Source: Pseudomonas fluorescens (GTDB taxonomy: Bacteria; Pseudomonadota; Gammaproteobacteria; Pseudomonadales; Pseudomonadaceae). From it: a DNA stretch of 64,000 bases. The position numbers were made by a program, and so were the translations under genes. Positions 22,936 to 31,997 of this stretch are shown here, piece after piece. Numbering within the stretch: the first letter of the stretch is position 1; each line of letters begins with the position of its first letter. The stretch covers positions 5,147,001 through 5,211,000 of the forward strand of contig NZ_CP015637.1 of NCBI RefSeq assembly GCF_001708445.1, read 5' to 3'. Below the pieces are notes generated by a model, which was not told the origin of the DNA, searched no databases, and saw nothing but the letters and a program-made list of their open reading frames with translations.

Positions 22936-25461
22936 TCAGCTCAGCGGCCAGTGGTGTTGACAGGCTTGGCGAACGGCCTTGGCACTGCTCAGGTCGAGCA
23001 GCCCTTGGCTCAGTTGCCGGCATTGCGCCGCGTCCAGGTGACGGACGCGGTCTTTGATTTCTCCGATTTGCGGCGGGCTCACGGACAGTTCGCTGACCCC
23101 CAGGCCAACCAGTACGGGGGTCGCCAAGGGGTCGGACGCCAGGGCGCCGCACACGCCGACCCAACGGCCATGCTGGGCCGCGCCCGCGCAAGTCTGCGCG
23201 ATCAGCCGCAGCAGCGCCGGGTGCAAAGCATCCACCCGCGCAGCTAAACCCGCGTGGTCGCGGTCCATGGCCAGGGTGTACTGGGACAGGTCATTGGTGC
23301 CGATGGACAAGAAGTCCGCATGCTTGGCCAGTTGTTCGGCCATCAGCGCGGCGGCGGGCACTTCGATCATCACCCCCAGTTCCGGGCGTTGGGTCAGCTC
23401 CAGTGCCATGCACAGTTCATCCAGGCGTTGGCGGATGTGCAGCAGTTCGTCGACTTCGCTGACCATTGGCAGCAGGATGCGGCAGCGCGCCAGCGGGCTG
23501 ACTTGCAGCAGGGCACGCAGTTGCTGGTCGAGCACCTCGGGGCGCACCTGGGCCAGGCGAATGCCGCGCAGGCCGAGCACGGGGTTGGCCTCCACCGGCA
23601 GTGGCAGATAGTCGAGCTGCTTGTCGCCGCCCACGTCGATGGTGCGGATGATCACCGACTTGTCGCCCATGGCATCCAGCACGGCCTGGTAGGCCTGGCG
23701 CTGTTCCTGTTCGTCCGGCGCAGTGCGGCGGTCGACGAAGAGGAATTCGGTACGCAACAGGCCGACGCCATCGGCGCCGTTTTCAAACGCCACCTGGGCT
23801 TCGGCGCTGGAGGCGACATTGGCGGCGACTTCGATGCCCACCCCATCGCGAGTGCGTGCTGGCAATCGGGCCTGGGCCTGTTGCTGCTGGCGCCGCTGTT
23901 GCTGTGCGTCACGCAGCTGATGCACCTGGGCATGGCGCGCCTCGCTGGGGGCCAGTTCCAGGCGACCGTTGGCCGCGTCCAGCACCACCCGTTGGCCTTG
24001 TGGCGCATCGAGTACGTCGGCGCCCAATGCCACCACGCACGGCAAGCCTTTGCCCCGAGCCAGGATCGCGACGTGGGAGGTGGCGCCACCCTCGGCCATG
24101 CAGATGCCCGCCGCCTGTTGCGCACTCAATTGCAGCAGGTCTGAAGGGGTCAGTTCATGGGCGCTGACAATGGCGCCAGGGGGCAATTCGAAATGCCAGG
24201 CTTCACCCAACAGCGCCCGCAGCACCCGTTGTTGCAGGTCGCGCAGGTCATTGGCGCGTTCGGCAAACAGCGGCTTGCCCAGGGCCAGCAAGACCGCGCA
24301 TTGCGCCTGGATTGCATCGCGCCAGGCGTGGGTGGCGGCGCTGCCGTGTTCGATCGCGCGGGTGGCGGCGTCCAGCAGGGCCGGATCCTCCAGTAAGGCG
24401 AGGTGGGCGGCGAAGATGTCTTCTTCTTCGGCATTTTTGCGCTGGCGGGCGTGGGCCAGGGTCTGGCGGATATCACCGCGCACGTGCTCAAGGGCCGCAT
24501 CCAGCCGTTGCAGTTGTTCGTCGGCGCGGTGGTTGCCGGTATCGGCCGGCAACTCGATGCCGGTCAACCGGAACAGTGGCCCGCACACCAGGCCCGGTGC
24601 TGCGCACACCCCTTGCAGTACGCCGGTTTCAGTATTCGCACGACGTGGAGCGGCGGTTACCGGCGCGTGAGGTTCTGCGCTGATGGCGACTGACAGTGCG
24701 GCGACCAATGCCTGCAACGCCGCCTCGCAATCCTTGCCACGACAGCTGACGCGAACCTCGTCGCCTTCGCCTATGCCCAACCCCATCAAGCCAATCAGGC
24801 TGTCGCACGCCGCCGACTTGCCGGCGAAATGCAACTGCGCCTGGCTGCTGAACCCCTGGGCGGTCTTGCGAATCAACGCCGCTGGGCGCGCATGCAAACC
24901 GCCGCGGTGGGTGATGCGCACGTTGGCGCTGGCTTCTGCGGCCGAGTTATCCACAGCCGTCTGCGTCGAGGCCGTTGAGCGCAGGCTCACCCGCAGCAGC
25001 GGTTCACCGACCTTGACTGTATTGAGTGCCAGCGGTGTCAGCGCGAAGCGATCGCTATTGGTCAGAATGATCAGGCTGACCAGGCTTTTGCACTGGCGCG
25101 CAATCCGGTCCAGGTCAAACTGCACCAACGCCTGCCCCTGGCTGACACGGGCGCCTTCCTTGACCAGCAGCGCGAAGCCTTCGCCATTGAGCTCCACCGT
25201 GTCGATACCCACATGCAGCAGCAACTCGGCGCCGTTGTCCGTGCGAATCGTCAGGGCGTGGCCGGTGCGGGCGACATGGATGATCACCCCGTCACACGGC
25301 GCATGCAGGCAGTCATTCAGGGGGTCGATGGCAATACCGTCGCCCATTGCGCCACTGGCGAAGACTTCGTCGGGAACGTTGCCCAGGGGCAGCACCGGCC
25401 CGCTTAACGGGGCGCTGAGGGTCAGTTGATTATTGTTGTTGGACATGGGCACGGTACTCAT
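22936..25461 (-). CDS. PTS EIIA-HPr-EI fusion protein for N-acetylglucosamine
   Basis: An 841-residue cytoplasmic phosphotransferase. Its EIIA (glucose type) domain is about residues 10-155, with the phosphorylated His in ELLLHVGIDTVEL. HPr follows at about 175-255 (ITHRGGLHARPAALI, His in GLHARPA), and EI covers the rest, with GGATSHVAILARGKG as its active-site His segment and a PEP-binding C-terminal barrel (LRTEFLF, SIGTNDLSQYTLAMDR). It takes phosphate from PEP to nagE. Start at 25461 is chosen for position; the ATG five codons later is possible, as both have weak RBS. Confidence 0.94.
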   Translation of the reverse strand: MSTVPMSNNNNQLTLSAPLSGPVLPLGNVPDEVFASGAMGDGIAIDPLNDCLHAPCDGVIIHVARTGHALTIRTDNGAELLLHVGIDTVELNGEGFALLVKEGARVSQGQALVQFDLDRIARQCKSLVSLIILTNSDRFALTPLALNTVKVGEPLLRVSLRSTASTQTAVDNSAAEASANVRITHRGGLHARPAALIRKTAQGFSSQAQLHFAGKSAACDSLIGLMGLGIGEGDEVRVSCRGKDCEAALQALVAALSVAISAEPHAPVTAAPRRANTETGVLQGVCAAPGLVCGPLFRLTGIELPADTGNHRADEQLQRLDAALEHVRGDIRQTLAHARQRKNAEEEDIFAAHLALLEDPALLDAATRAIEHGSAATHAWRDAIQAQCAVLLALGKPLFAERANDLRDLQQRVLRALLGEAWHFELPPGAIVSAHELTPSDLLQLSAQQAAGICMAEGGATSHVAILARGKGLPCVVALGADVLDAPQGQRVVLDAANGRLELAPSEARHAQVHQLRDAQQQRRQQQQAQARLPARTRDGVGIEVAANVASSAEAQVAFENGADGVGLLRTEFLFVDRRTAPDEQEQRQAYQAVLDAMGDKSVIIRTIDVGGDKQLDYLPLPVEANPVLGLRGIRLAQVRPEVLDQQLRALLQVSPLARCRILLPMVSEVDELLHIRQRLDELCMALELTQRPELGVMIEVPAAALMAEQLAKHADFLSIGTNDLSQYTLAMDRDHAGLAARVDALHPALLRLIAQTCAGAAQHGRWVGVCGALASDPLATPVLVGLGVSELSVSPPQIGEIKDRVRHLDAAQCRQLSQGLLDLSSAKAVRQACQHHWPLS

Positions 25462-25482
25462 CAGGAAAACGCAGCAATCGAC

Positions 25483-26493
25483 TCAGTGAGTGCGGGTCAC
25501 TTTGCTCAGGTGGCGTGGCTGGTCGGGGTCCATTCCACGGGCGACCGCCAGGCCGGCGGCCATCACGTAGAAACTCTGGATGGCCAGAATCGGGTCCAGG
25601 CTCGGGTGTTCGGCGCGGCTCAAGGTCAGGTCGCGTTCGGCGATATCGTCCGGCGCGGCCAGCAATACGCGGGCGCCGCGTTGGCGCATGTCGGCGGCCA
25701 GGCTCAGCAATCCCGGTTGTTCGGCGCCGCGGGGGGCGAACACCAGCAGCGGGTAGTTTTCGTCGATCAAGGCCATCGGCCCGTGGCGCACTTCGGCGCT
25801 GCTGAAGGCTTCGGCCTGGATCGCCGAGGTTTCCTTGAGTTTGAGCGCGGCTTCCTGGGCGATGGCAAACCCGGCGCCACGGCCGATCACCATCAATTGC
25901 TGGCAGCCGCGCAGGGCGTCGATGGCTTTCGTCCAATCCTGCCTGGCGGCTTCGCGCAGGTGATCGGGCAGCGCGTGGCAGGCTTGCAACAAATCCGCCT
26001 CCTGGTTCCAGTGGCCGATCAACTGCGCGCTGGCGCTGAGGGTAGCGATAAAGCTTTTGGTCGCGGCCACGCTTTGTTCCGGCCCGGCGCACAGCGGCAG
26101 GTGGAACTCGCAAGCGGCTTGCAGCGGCGAGTCTTCGGCGTTGACCAGCGAAATGCTCAAGGCGCCGCGTTTGCGCAGCAGGCGCAGGCTATCGACCAGG
26201 TCCGGGCTCTGGCCGGACTGGGAAAAGCCGAAAGTCACCTGGCCGCTGACCTTCAAGGGCGCTTGCAGCAAGGTCACCACCGACATCGGCAACGACGCCA
26301 CCGGAATGCCCACGTGCTGCATGGCCAGGTAGGCGAAGTAGCTGGCGGCGTGGTCCGAACTGCCACGGGCTATGGTCATCGCCACTTGCGGCGGCTGGCG
26401 GCGCAGGCGGCCGGCGACCTCTTCCAGCCGCGGGTTCAGACGTTGCAACTGCGCCGCGACGGCGTCACAGGAGGCCAAGGCCTCTTCAAGCAT
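25483..26493 (-). CDS. nagB-II: SIS-domain glucosamine-6-phosphate deaminase (NagB-II type)
   Basis: A 336-residue tandem SIS-domain protein: TIARGSSDHAASYFAYLAM, FGFSQSGQSPDLVDSLRLL and KLKETSAIQAEAFSSAEVRH are conserved in the isomerase half of GlmS and its catabolic relatives. No N-terminal glutaminase domain is present, so it should deaminate GlcN-6-P to fructose-6-P. The ATG at 26493 overlaps the nagA stop codon, which fits translational coupling; an upstream start would extend into nagA. The operon is nagA, nagB-II, EIIA-HPr-EI, nagE. Confidence 0.9.
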   Translation of the reverse strand: MLEEALASCDAVAAQLQRLNPRLEEVAGRLRRQPPQVAMTIARGSSDHAASYFAYLAMQHVGIPVASLPMSVVTLLQAPLKVSGQVTFGFSQSGQSPDLVDSLRLLRKRGALSISLVNAEDSPLQAACEFHLPLCAGPEQSVAATKSFIATLSASAQLIGHWNQEADLLQACHALPDHLREAARQDWTKAIDALRGCQQLMVIGRGAGFAIAQEAALKLKETSAIQAEAFSSAEVRHGPMALIDENYPLLVFAPRGAEQPGLLSLAADMRQRGARVLLAAPDDIAERDLTLSRAEHPSLDPILAIQSFYVMAAGLAVARGMDPDQPRHLSKVTRTH

Positions 26494-27592
26494 TTTGGAA
26501 GACAATGGCTTCTCCTTCGACCATGACGTCGGTGAGGTGCAGGGAACGGTCCAGGCGCACGCAGTCGGCAAAGCTGCCGGGTTGTAGGCGCCCGCGTTCT
26601 TCCAGGCCGAGGTAGTCCGCGGGAAATTGCGACAGGCGTTGTGAGGCTTCGCTGATGGGCAGGCCGATTTTCACCAGGTTGCGAAGCGCCTGGTCCATGG
26701 TCAGGGTGCTGCCGGCGAGGGTGCCGTCGGCCAGGCGCACGCCGCCCAGGCATTTGGTCACGGTGTGGCTGCCCAGCTTGTATTCGCCGTCCGGCATGCC
26801 GGCGGCGGCGGTGGAGTCGGTGACGCAATACAGGCACGGGATCGAACGCAGGGCCACGCGCATGGCGCCAGGGTGGACGTGCAGCAAGTCCGGGATCAGT
26901 TCGGCGTACTGTGCGTGGGCCAGCGCGGCCCCCACGATGCCAGGCTCGCGGTGATGCAGCGGGCTCATGGCGTTGTACAGGTGGGTGAAGCTGGTAGCGC
27001 CAGCGGCGAGGGCGGCGACGCCTTCTTCATAGCTGCCCAGGGTGTGGCCGATCTGCATGCGCACACCACGTGCACTGAGGGCGCGGATCAGACTGTCATG
27101 CCCGGCGATTTCCGGGGCGATGGTGATCACGCGGATCGGCGCCAGGCGCAGGTAGGCTTCCACTTCCGCCATCAATGCGGTGTGGGCGAAGTTGGGCTGC
27201 GCGCCGAGTTTGCCTGGGTTGATGTAAGGACCTTCCAGGTGCACACCCAATACGCGGGCGGTGCCGGTTGGACGGTTTTCGCTATAGGTACCGATATCGC
27301 CCAGCACGCGGGAAATTTCCTCGACCGGCGCGGTCATGGTGGTGGCCAGCAGCGAGGTGGTGCCAAAGCGCACGTGGGTGCCGGTGATGGTCTCGAACGC
27401 GTCGATGCCTTCCATGATGTCTTTGCCGCCGCCGCCATGGACGTGCAGGTCAATAAAGCCTGGCAGCAGGTAGGGCAGGTCGTTGTCGGCCGGGTCGCAA
27501 GGCGCGCCTTCAATGGCGACGACCTTGCCGTGTTCATGGACCACGCGGCCGCGAATCCAGCCGTGGGGCGTCAGGATGTTGTCTTCGGACAT
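26486..27592 (-). CDS. nagA: N-acetylglucosamine-6-phosphate deacetylase
   Basis: A 368-residue amidohydrolase that removes the acetyl group from GlcNAc-6-P. Visible are the metal-binding FIDLHVHGGGGKDIMEG, the LEGPYINPGKLGAQ segment with its Glu, the His residues in QIGHTLGSYE and THLYNAMSPLHHREPG, and the catalytic Asp in YCVTDSTAAAGMPDG. Length is normal. It starts 51 bp after nagR ends and heads the catabolic part of the operon. Confidence 0.95.
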   Translation of the reverse strand: MSEDNILTPHGWIRGRVVHEHGKVVAIEGAPCDPADNDLPYLLPGFIDLHVHGGGGKDIMEGIDAFETITGTHVRFGTTSLLATTMTAPVEEISRVLGDIGTYSENRPTGTARVLGVHLEGPYINPGKLGAQPNFAHTALMAEVEAYLRLAPIRVITIAPEIAGHDSLIRALSARGVRMQIGHTLGSYEEGVAALAAGATSFTHLYNAMSPLHHREPGIVGAALAHAQYAELIPDLLHVHPGAMRVALRSIPCLYCVTDSTAAAGMPDGEYKLGSHTVTKCLGGVRLADGTLAGSTLTMDQALRNLVKIGLPISEASQRLSQFPADYLGLEERGRLQPGSFADCVRLDRSLHLTDVMVEGEAIVFQNA

Positions 27593-27643
27593 GGGCAGTT
27601 CTCTAAGGCCGCATTCGCGGCAAAGTCATATCGACGCGGCTTT

Positions 27644-28375
27644 CTAACGTCGAAGCTCGGCGACAAAGTCGTAGTAGTCGTTGCGGCAGTAGGTGTCGGT
27701 GATTTCAATCGGCGTGTTGTCGGCGGTGTAGCCGACACGGGTCATCAGCAGCATGGCGGTGCCTGGTGCAATGCCGACCAGTGTGGCGAACTCGTCCGAG
27801 GCATTGATCGCCTGGATATGCTGCAAGGCGCGCACGATGGGTTTGCCGATGCCTTCGAGGTATTCGTACAGCGAGTTACCGATGGCTTGTGGGTGCGGCA
27901 GCACCGAGGCGGGCATGGCGGTCATTTCGATTGCCATTACCGTGTCATCAGCCTTACGCAGGCGCTTGAGCCGCGCCACTTTGTCAGTCGGTGACAGGCC
28001 CAGGCGGATCAGCTCTTCGTGGGTCGGCGGGGTGATTTCGCGTTCCAGCCACTGCGAACTGGGTACGAAGCCCTTGAGCCGCAGCATCTCGCTGAAGCCC
28101 GACAGGCGCGACAGCGGTTGCTCCAGGCGAGGCGTGATGAAGGTGCCAGAGCCCTGGCTGCGGCGGATCAGGCCTTGGGCAAACAACACTTCCAGTGCCT
28201 TGCGGGCGGTGACCCGGGAAATGCTCAATTGATCGCTGAGGGCGCGTTCCGATGGCAGCGCCTGTTCGGATTTCCACTGGCCGGCATGGATCGCCGCTTC
28301 CAGGTTGCGGGCCAATTGCAGGTACAGCGGCGTGGATTGTTTGCCGTCGGGGCGCAGCGTCAGGATGGGGTTCAT
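27644..28375 (-). CDS. nagR: GntR/HutC-family regulator of the nag operon, NagR
   Basis: A 243-residue HutC-subfamily regulator: a winged helix domain (residues 10-75; PSERALSDQLSISRVTARKA) and a UTRA ligand domain (SGFSEMLRLKGFVPSSQWL, PIEITDTYCRNDYYDF). In this context the effector should be GlcNAc-6-P or GlcN-6-P. The ATG at 28375 matches the family N-terminus and is preferred over an upstream one. It is the first gene before nagA, so it is autoregulated if it binds the sites at 28432-28523. Confidence 0.9.
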   Translation of the reverse strand: MNPILTLRPDGKQSTPLYLQLARNLEAAIHAGQWKSEQALPSERALSDQLSISRVTARKALEVLFAQGLIRRSQGSGTFITPRLEQPLSRLSGFSEMLRLKGFVPSSQWLEREITPPTHEELIRLGLSPTDKVARLKRLRKADDTVMAIEMTAMPASVLPHPQAIGNSLYEYLEGIGKPIVRALQHIQAINASDEFATLVGIAPGTAMLLMTRVGYTADNTPIEITDTYCRNDYYDFVAELRR

Positions 28376-28431
28376 CGTTAAGGTTTCCGATGCGGTTATT
28401 GGAGTGTTGTCGCCCGGTAATGGCCGGAAAT

Positions 28432-28523
28432 TAATACCACTTAAATACCATGTCAATGCTGCCAAAACAGTGCGGGCACTGGTTTCAGGGCATGCTAATG
28501 GTGCATGGTATCAAGTGGTATTA
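28432..28523 (-). promoter_or_regulatory. Pair of probable NagR operators
   Basis: Site 1 (28432-28452) is TAATACCACTTAAATACCATG; site 2 (28504-28523) is CATGGTATCAAGTGGTATTA, nearly its reverse complement. Each contains TGGTAT twice with 11-base periodicity. This is the upstream region of nagR, and the pair may allow repressor looping. Confidence 0.6.
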
Positions 28524-28636
28524 GAGAGGTCTTTTGGACGCGCAGAGCTGCGCAGCCCGCGGGGTGAACTGGTATTCACCGGCAGGCGCTGCCGAGGGCA
28601 GGAAATTTTTTTAATTAATCTACCAACGGTCGAAGG

Positions 28637-29140
28637 CTACGGCCGGATCTCGATCAGGGTGCCGTCCTTGACCAGGTTCCAGACTTCACGCATATCGACG
28701 TTACGCATGCCGATACAGCCGTCGGTCCAGTCCAGGGTGTGGAACAACTGCTCCGGGTAGTCTTCGCTGTCGGGCGTGCCGTGGATCATGATCATGCTGC
28801 CGGGCTTCACGCCCTCGCGGCGGGCGCGCGCAGAATCACTGATATTGGGGTAGGAGATGTGCATCGACAGGTAGTAGCTGTCGCTGGTCTTGCGCCAGTC
28901 AATCCAGTAGAGGCCTTCCGGTGTGCGACGGTCGCCCTCGAACAGCTTGGGCCCCTTGGGGTTTTTACCCAGGGAAATGCGGTAGGTCTTGAGGGGCTTA
29001 CCGTCATTGATCAATTGCAACTGATGGGCGGACTTGAGGACCAGGATTTTCTCGACCGTTTTGCCGCCCAGGGTTTCCAGGGTGGAAGCCGGCGACAACG
29101 TGGCGAACGACAGGCAGAGCAAAGCAAACAACCAACGCAT
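28637..29140 (-). CDS. L,D-transpeptidase (YkuD domain), exported
   Basis: A 167-residue protein with a signal peptide (MRWLFALLCLSFATLSPAS) and a YkuD catalytic domain: LRVLKSAHQLQL-type start, TPEGLYWIDW, and the catalytic stretch IMIHGTPDS...DWTDGCIGMRN with the His and Cys of the HGT-x(n)-SxGC motif. It should act in the periplasm on peptidoglycan cross-links or lipoprotein attachment. Start ATG 29140 is behind GGGAAG; longer frame upstream overlaps the Nudix gene and is not supported. Confidence 0.9.
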   Translation of the reverse strand: MRWLFALLCLSFATLSPASTLETLGGKTVEKILVLKSAHQLQLINDGKPLKTYRISLGKNPKGPKLFEGDRRTPEGLYWIDWRKTSDSYYLSMHISYPNISDSARARREGVKPGSMIMIHGTPDSEDYPEQLFHTLDWTDGCIGMRNVDMREVWNLVKDGTLIEIRP

Positions 29141-29177
29141 TAAAACGACTTCCCTTTGGCGACGATCGGCAGGATTG

Positions 29178-29726
29178 TTATTGGGCGGGCTTGGACAGCG
29201 GCGGTATGGCTTCGCTGCGCACCGGGAATGATTGCTGCCGACGGTCGGCAAAGAAATACTCCAGGGTCCGCCCGACGGTACGGAACGCCAGCTCGGACCA
29301 CGGGATATCGGCTTCTTTGAACAGTTTGACTTCCAGGCTCTCGGGGCCGGCGGCAAAGTCCAGGTCCATCAGCTCGGCGCGATAGAACACATGCACTTGG
29401 CTGATGTGCGGTACATCGATCAACGTATAGATGCTCAGGTTGCGCACGCGGGCACAGGCTTCTTCCATGGTTTCGCGCATGGCGGCCTGTTCCACGGTCT
29501 CGCCGTTCTCCATGAAGCCCGCAGGCAAGGTCCAGTAGCCCAGGCGTGGCTCGATGGCACGGCGGCACAGCAGCACTTGCTCACCCCACACCGGCACGGT
29601 ACCGGCAACGATATTAGGGTTCTGGTAGTGAATGGTCTGACAGTGATCACACACAAAGCGCAGGCGTGCGTCGCCTTCGGGAATGCGTTGGGTGACCGGT
29701 TTACCGCACTGGCTGCAGAAGTTCAT
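29178..29726 (-). CDS. Nudix hydrolase with zinc ribbon
   Basis: A 182-residue NUDIX protein. An N-terminal zinc ribbon has two CxxC pairs (FCSQCGKP, CDHCQT), and the Nudix box lies in GFMENGETVEQAAMRETMEE. Such proteins hydrolyse nucleoside diphosphate derivatives such as ADP-ribose or NADH; the substrate is not certain. Start at 29726 follows AGGA at fitting spacing. It lies 37 bp upstream of the transpeptidase and the two are probably cotranscribed. Confidence 0.9.
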   Translation of the reverse strand: MNFCSQCGKPVTQRIPEGDARLRFVCDHCQTIHYQNPNIVAGTVPVWGEQVLLCRRAIEPRLGYWTLPAGFMENGETVEQAAMRETMEEACARVRNLSIYTLIDVPHISQVHVFYRAELMDLDFAAGPESLEVKLFKEADIPWSELAFRTVGRTLEYFFADRRQQSFPVRSEAIPPLSKPAQ

Positions 29727-29872
29727 GCTGGGGTTCCTGGAAAGTGCGTCTATCTTGGCGTGGGCGGCAGGGCCCTGCAAGTTGTCGTTTCGCGACAGCC
29801 CTCAGGTTTTGGGGTTGGGCGCCCGGCAGCTTTGGTGCATGATGCAAGGTAGCCAACAGATCGAGATGACTC

Positions 29873-30475
29873 ATGCTGGACGAGCTACTTCGCCGGGTAA
29901 GCAATCACACGCCGCATACGCTGGAAACCGACGGGCGTTTCCCCGAGGCCGCCGTGCTGGTGCCGATTACTCGCAGTGACGAACCTGAGCTGATCCTGAC
30001 CCTGCGCGCCAGCGGCCTGTCGACCCATGGCGGCGAAGTCGCGTTTCCTGGCGGGCGCCGCGATCCGGAAGACCCGGACCTGATCTTTACCGCCTTGCGC
30101 GAGGCCGAAGAAGAAATCGGCCTGCCGCCTGGCCTGGTCGAGGTGATCGGCCCCTTGAGCCCACTGATTTCCCTGCATGGCATTCGCGTCACCCCGTATG
30201 TGGGCGTGATCCCCGATTACGTCGAATACCTGGCCAACGACGCCGAAATCGCCGCTGTCTTCAGTGTGCCGCTCGATTTTTTCCGCCAGGACCCTCGCGA
30301 GCATACGCACCGCATCGACTACCAAGGGCGCAGTTGGTATGTGCCGAGCTACCGGTTTGGCGAATACAAGATCTGGGGGCTTACGGCCATTATGATTGTC
30401 GAGCTGATCAACCTGCTTTATGACGATGCCAATATCAGCCTGCATCACCCACCCAAGAGCTTCATCAATACTTAA
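29873..30475 (+). CDS. CoA pyrophosphatase, Nudix family (NudL-like)
   Basis: A 200-residue NUDIX enzyme of the CoA-pyrophosphatase group: STHGGEVAFPGGRRDPED followed by TALREAEEEIGL gives the full Nudix box (GX5EX7REUXEEXGU), and the preceding LTLRASGLSTHGGE is the UPF0035/NudL signature. It cleaves CoA or acyl-CoA to phosphopantetheine derivatives. The ATG at 29873 is 146 bp from the divergent Nudix gene and 36 bp before the carbonic anhydrase gene, likely one transcription unit. Confidence 0.92.
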   Translation: MLDELLRRVSNHTPHTLETDGRFPEAAVLVPITRSDEPELILTLRASGLSTHGGEVAFPGGRRDPEDPDLIFTALREAEEEIGLPPGLVEVIGPLSPLISLHGIRVTPYVGVIPDYVEYLANDAEIAAVFSVPLDFFRQDPREHTHRIDYQGRSWYVPSYRFGEYKIWGLTAIMIVELINLLYDDANISLHHPPKSFINT

Positions 30476-30511
30476 GCCATCGTCTCCAATGGCAAGCCGT
30501 GAGGAAAAACC

Positions 30512-31036
30512 ATGAAATACCGCTTGGGCGACGCCCGCGTCGAGACGCATCCACACAGCTGGGTGGCTCCCAATGCCACGCTGGTGGGCAAGGTCAGGCT
30601 GGAGGAGGGCGCCAACGTCTGGTTCAACGCGGTGTTGCGCGGCGACAACGAGCTGATCCTGATCGGTAAGAACAGCAACGTGCAGGACGGCAGCGTGATG
30701 CACACCGACATGGGCTACCCGCTGACTCTTGGCACCGGTGTGACCATCGGCCATAACGCCATGCTGCATGGCTGCACGGTCGACGACTACAGCCTGATCG
30801 GCATCAACGCGGTGATCCTCAACGGCGCGAAGATCGGCAAGCACTGCATCATTGGCGCCAACTCGCTGATCGGCGAAGGCAAGGAAATTCCCGATGGCTC
30901 GCTGGTGATGGGCTCGCCGGGCAAAGTGGTGCGTGAGTTGACCGAGGCTCAGAAGAAGATGCTCGAAGCCAGCGCTGCGCACTATGTGCATAACGCCCAG
31001 CGTTATGCGCGGGATCTGGTCGAGCAGGCAGAATGA
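30512..31036 (+). CDS. Gamma-carbonic-anhydrase-family protein (YrdA-like)
   Basis: A 174-residue left-handed beta-helix of the hexapeptide-repeat type. The three zinc-ligand histidine positions are visible as GSVMHTDMG and [10 protein letters not shown]. The repeats run from about residue 15 to 130, with a terminal helix ([20 protein letters not shown]). It may interconvert CO2 and bicarbonate or bind another substrate; activity is not proven for this branch. It overlaps the DUF1289 gene by ATGA. Confidence 0.92.
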   Translation: MKYRLGDARVETHPHSWVAPNATLVGKVRLEEGANVWFNAVLRGDNELILIGKNSNVQDGSVMHTDMGYPLTLGTGVTIGHNAMLHGCTVDDYSLIGINAVILNGAKIGKHCIIGANSLIGEGKEIPDGSLVMGSPGKVVRELTEAQKKMLEASAAHYVHNAQRYARDLVEQAE

Positions 31037-31239
31037 ACCCGGCAGAACGCCCTGTCGCCTCGCCGTGCGTGAGCATTTGCGCATTGGACGATGACGATCT
31101 CTGCACCGGTTGCCAGCGCACGGTGGATGAAATTACGCGTTGGAGTCGCATGGACAATGCCGAGCGGCGGGTGGTGCTGGGGTTGTGCCATGAGCGGGCG
31201 GTGGCAAGTGGGTTGATGTTTACCGTTCCCGGCGCCTGA
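31033..31239 (+). CDS. DUF1289 small Cys-rich protein
   Basis: A 68-residue protein with [25 protein letters not shown], the four-cysteine pattern (CVSIC...CTGC) of DUF1289, followed by [13 protein letters not shown]. The cysteines probably bind a metal. It overlaps the end of the carbonic-anhydrase-like gene by 4 bp (ATGA) and should be translated with it. Function unknown. The stop codon is followed at once by a long repeat. Confidence 0.92.
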   Translation: MNPAERPVASPCVSICALDDDDLCTGCQRTVDEITRWSRMDNAERRVVLGLCHERAVASGLMFTVPGA

Positions 31240-31240
31240 T

Positions 31241-31405
31241 TGTGGCGAGCGGGCTTGTTGTGGCGAGCGGGCTTGCCCCGCGTTGGGCTGCGAAGCAGCC
31301 CTAAAAACCCCCACCGCGGTTCGTCCGGCAGAACGCGGCGCTCTTATTGGGGCTGCTTCGCAGCCCAACGCGGGGCAAGCCCGCTCGCCACAACGCCCCG
31401 GCTCG
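31241..31405. repeat. Long perfect inverted repeat of GTGGCGAGCGGGCTTGC type with duplicated ends
   Basis: Arms 31259-31301 and 31350-31392 are perfect 43-bp inverted copies. Each combines a REP head (TGTGGCGAGCGGGCTTGCCC) and the block GTTGGGCTGCGAAGCAGCCC. The 48-bp centre has its own hairpin (CGGTTC...GAAC). At the left, 31241-31258 repeats the first 17 bp of the arm; at the right, a partial copy GGCTCGCCACA follows. It lies between the DUF1289 gene and a membrane protein gene. Confidence 0.9.
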
Positions 31406-31460
31406 CCACAATGATGGCTGTGCATTACCCTGTGTGCATTGCCCCTAGGTTCATCCCCCC

Positions 31461-31928
31461 ATGCTCTTCCTGATCGCCTACATCAGCAGCGTCGTGCTGA
31501 TCAACTTTGCCTTCTCCACCGCGCCGCATCTGGATGTGATCTGGTCTGCCTGGGGCGGCCTGGTGTTTATCCTGCGCGACATGGTGCAAACCCGCTTCGG
31601 TCATGGCGCGATCCTCGCCATGCTGGCGGCGCTGGTGCTGTCTTATATCACCTCCGATCCGTCCATCGCCCTGGCCAGTGCCACGGCGTTCGCGGTGTCC
31701 GAGTGCATCGACTGGCTGGTGTTCAGCATCACCAGGCGCCCGCTCCATGACCGCCTGTGGATCAGCTCGGCGCTGAGCATTCCCCTCGATACCTTTATCT
31801 TTTTCGGCTTGATCGGCGCTCTGACCCCAGCGGTGGTGGGCACCGCCCTGGCGTCGAAATTCGCTGGGGTCACCGTGGTGTGGCTGATCATGGCCTGGCG
31901 TCTGCGCAAGCGCGCCGTCGCCAACTGA
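31461..31928 (+). CDS. VUT-family membrane transporter (queuosine precursor/vitamin type)
   Basis: A 155-residue integral membrane protein with about five hydrophobic segments, of the VUT (DUF165) family. The segment SAWGGLVFILRDMVQTRFG and FAVSECIDWLVFSITRRPLHDRLW (split by the family-conserved acidic residues) are typical. Members such as YhhQ import queuosine precursors preQ0 or preQ1; this shorter branch has an unproven substrate. It lies 69 bp before purT. Confidence 0.8.
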   Translation: MLFLIAYISSVVLINFAFSTAPHLDVIWSAWGGLVFILRDMVQTRFGHGAILAMLAALVLSYITSDPSIALASATAFAVSECIDWLVFSITRRPLHDRLWISSALSIPLDTFIFFGLIGALTPAVVGTALASKFAGVTVVWLIMAWRLRKRAVAN

Positions 31929-31997
31929 GGCCAATTTTTACAGTTCATGTAAAATGCCGGCCTTTCTCCCCATGATCCGCTCCCCTGAGGACCTGAG

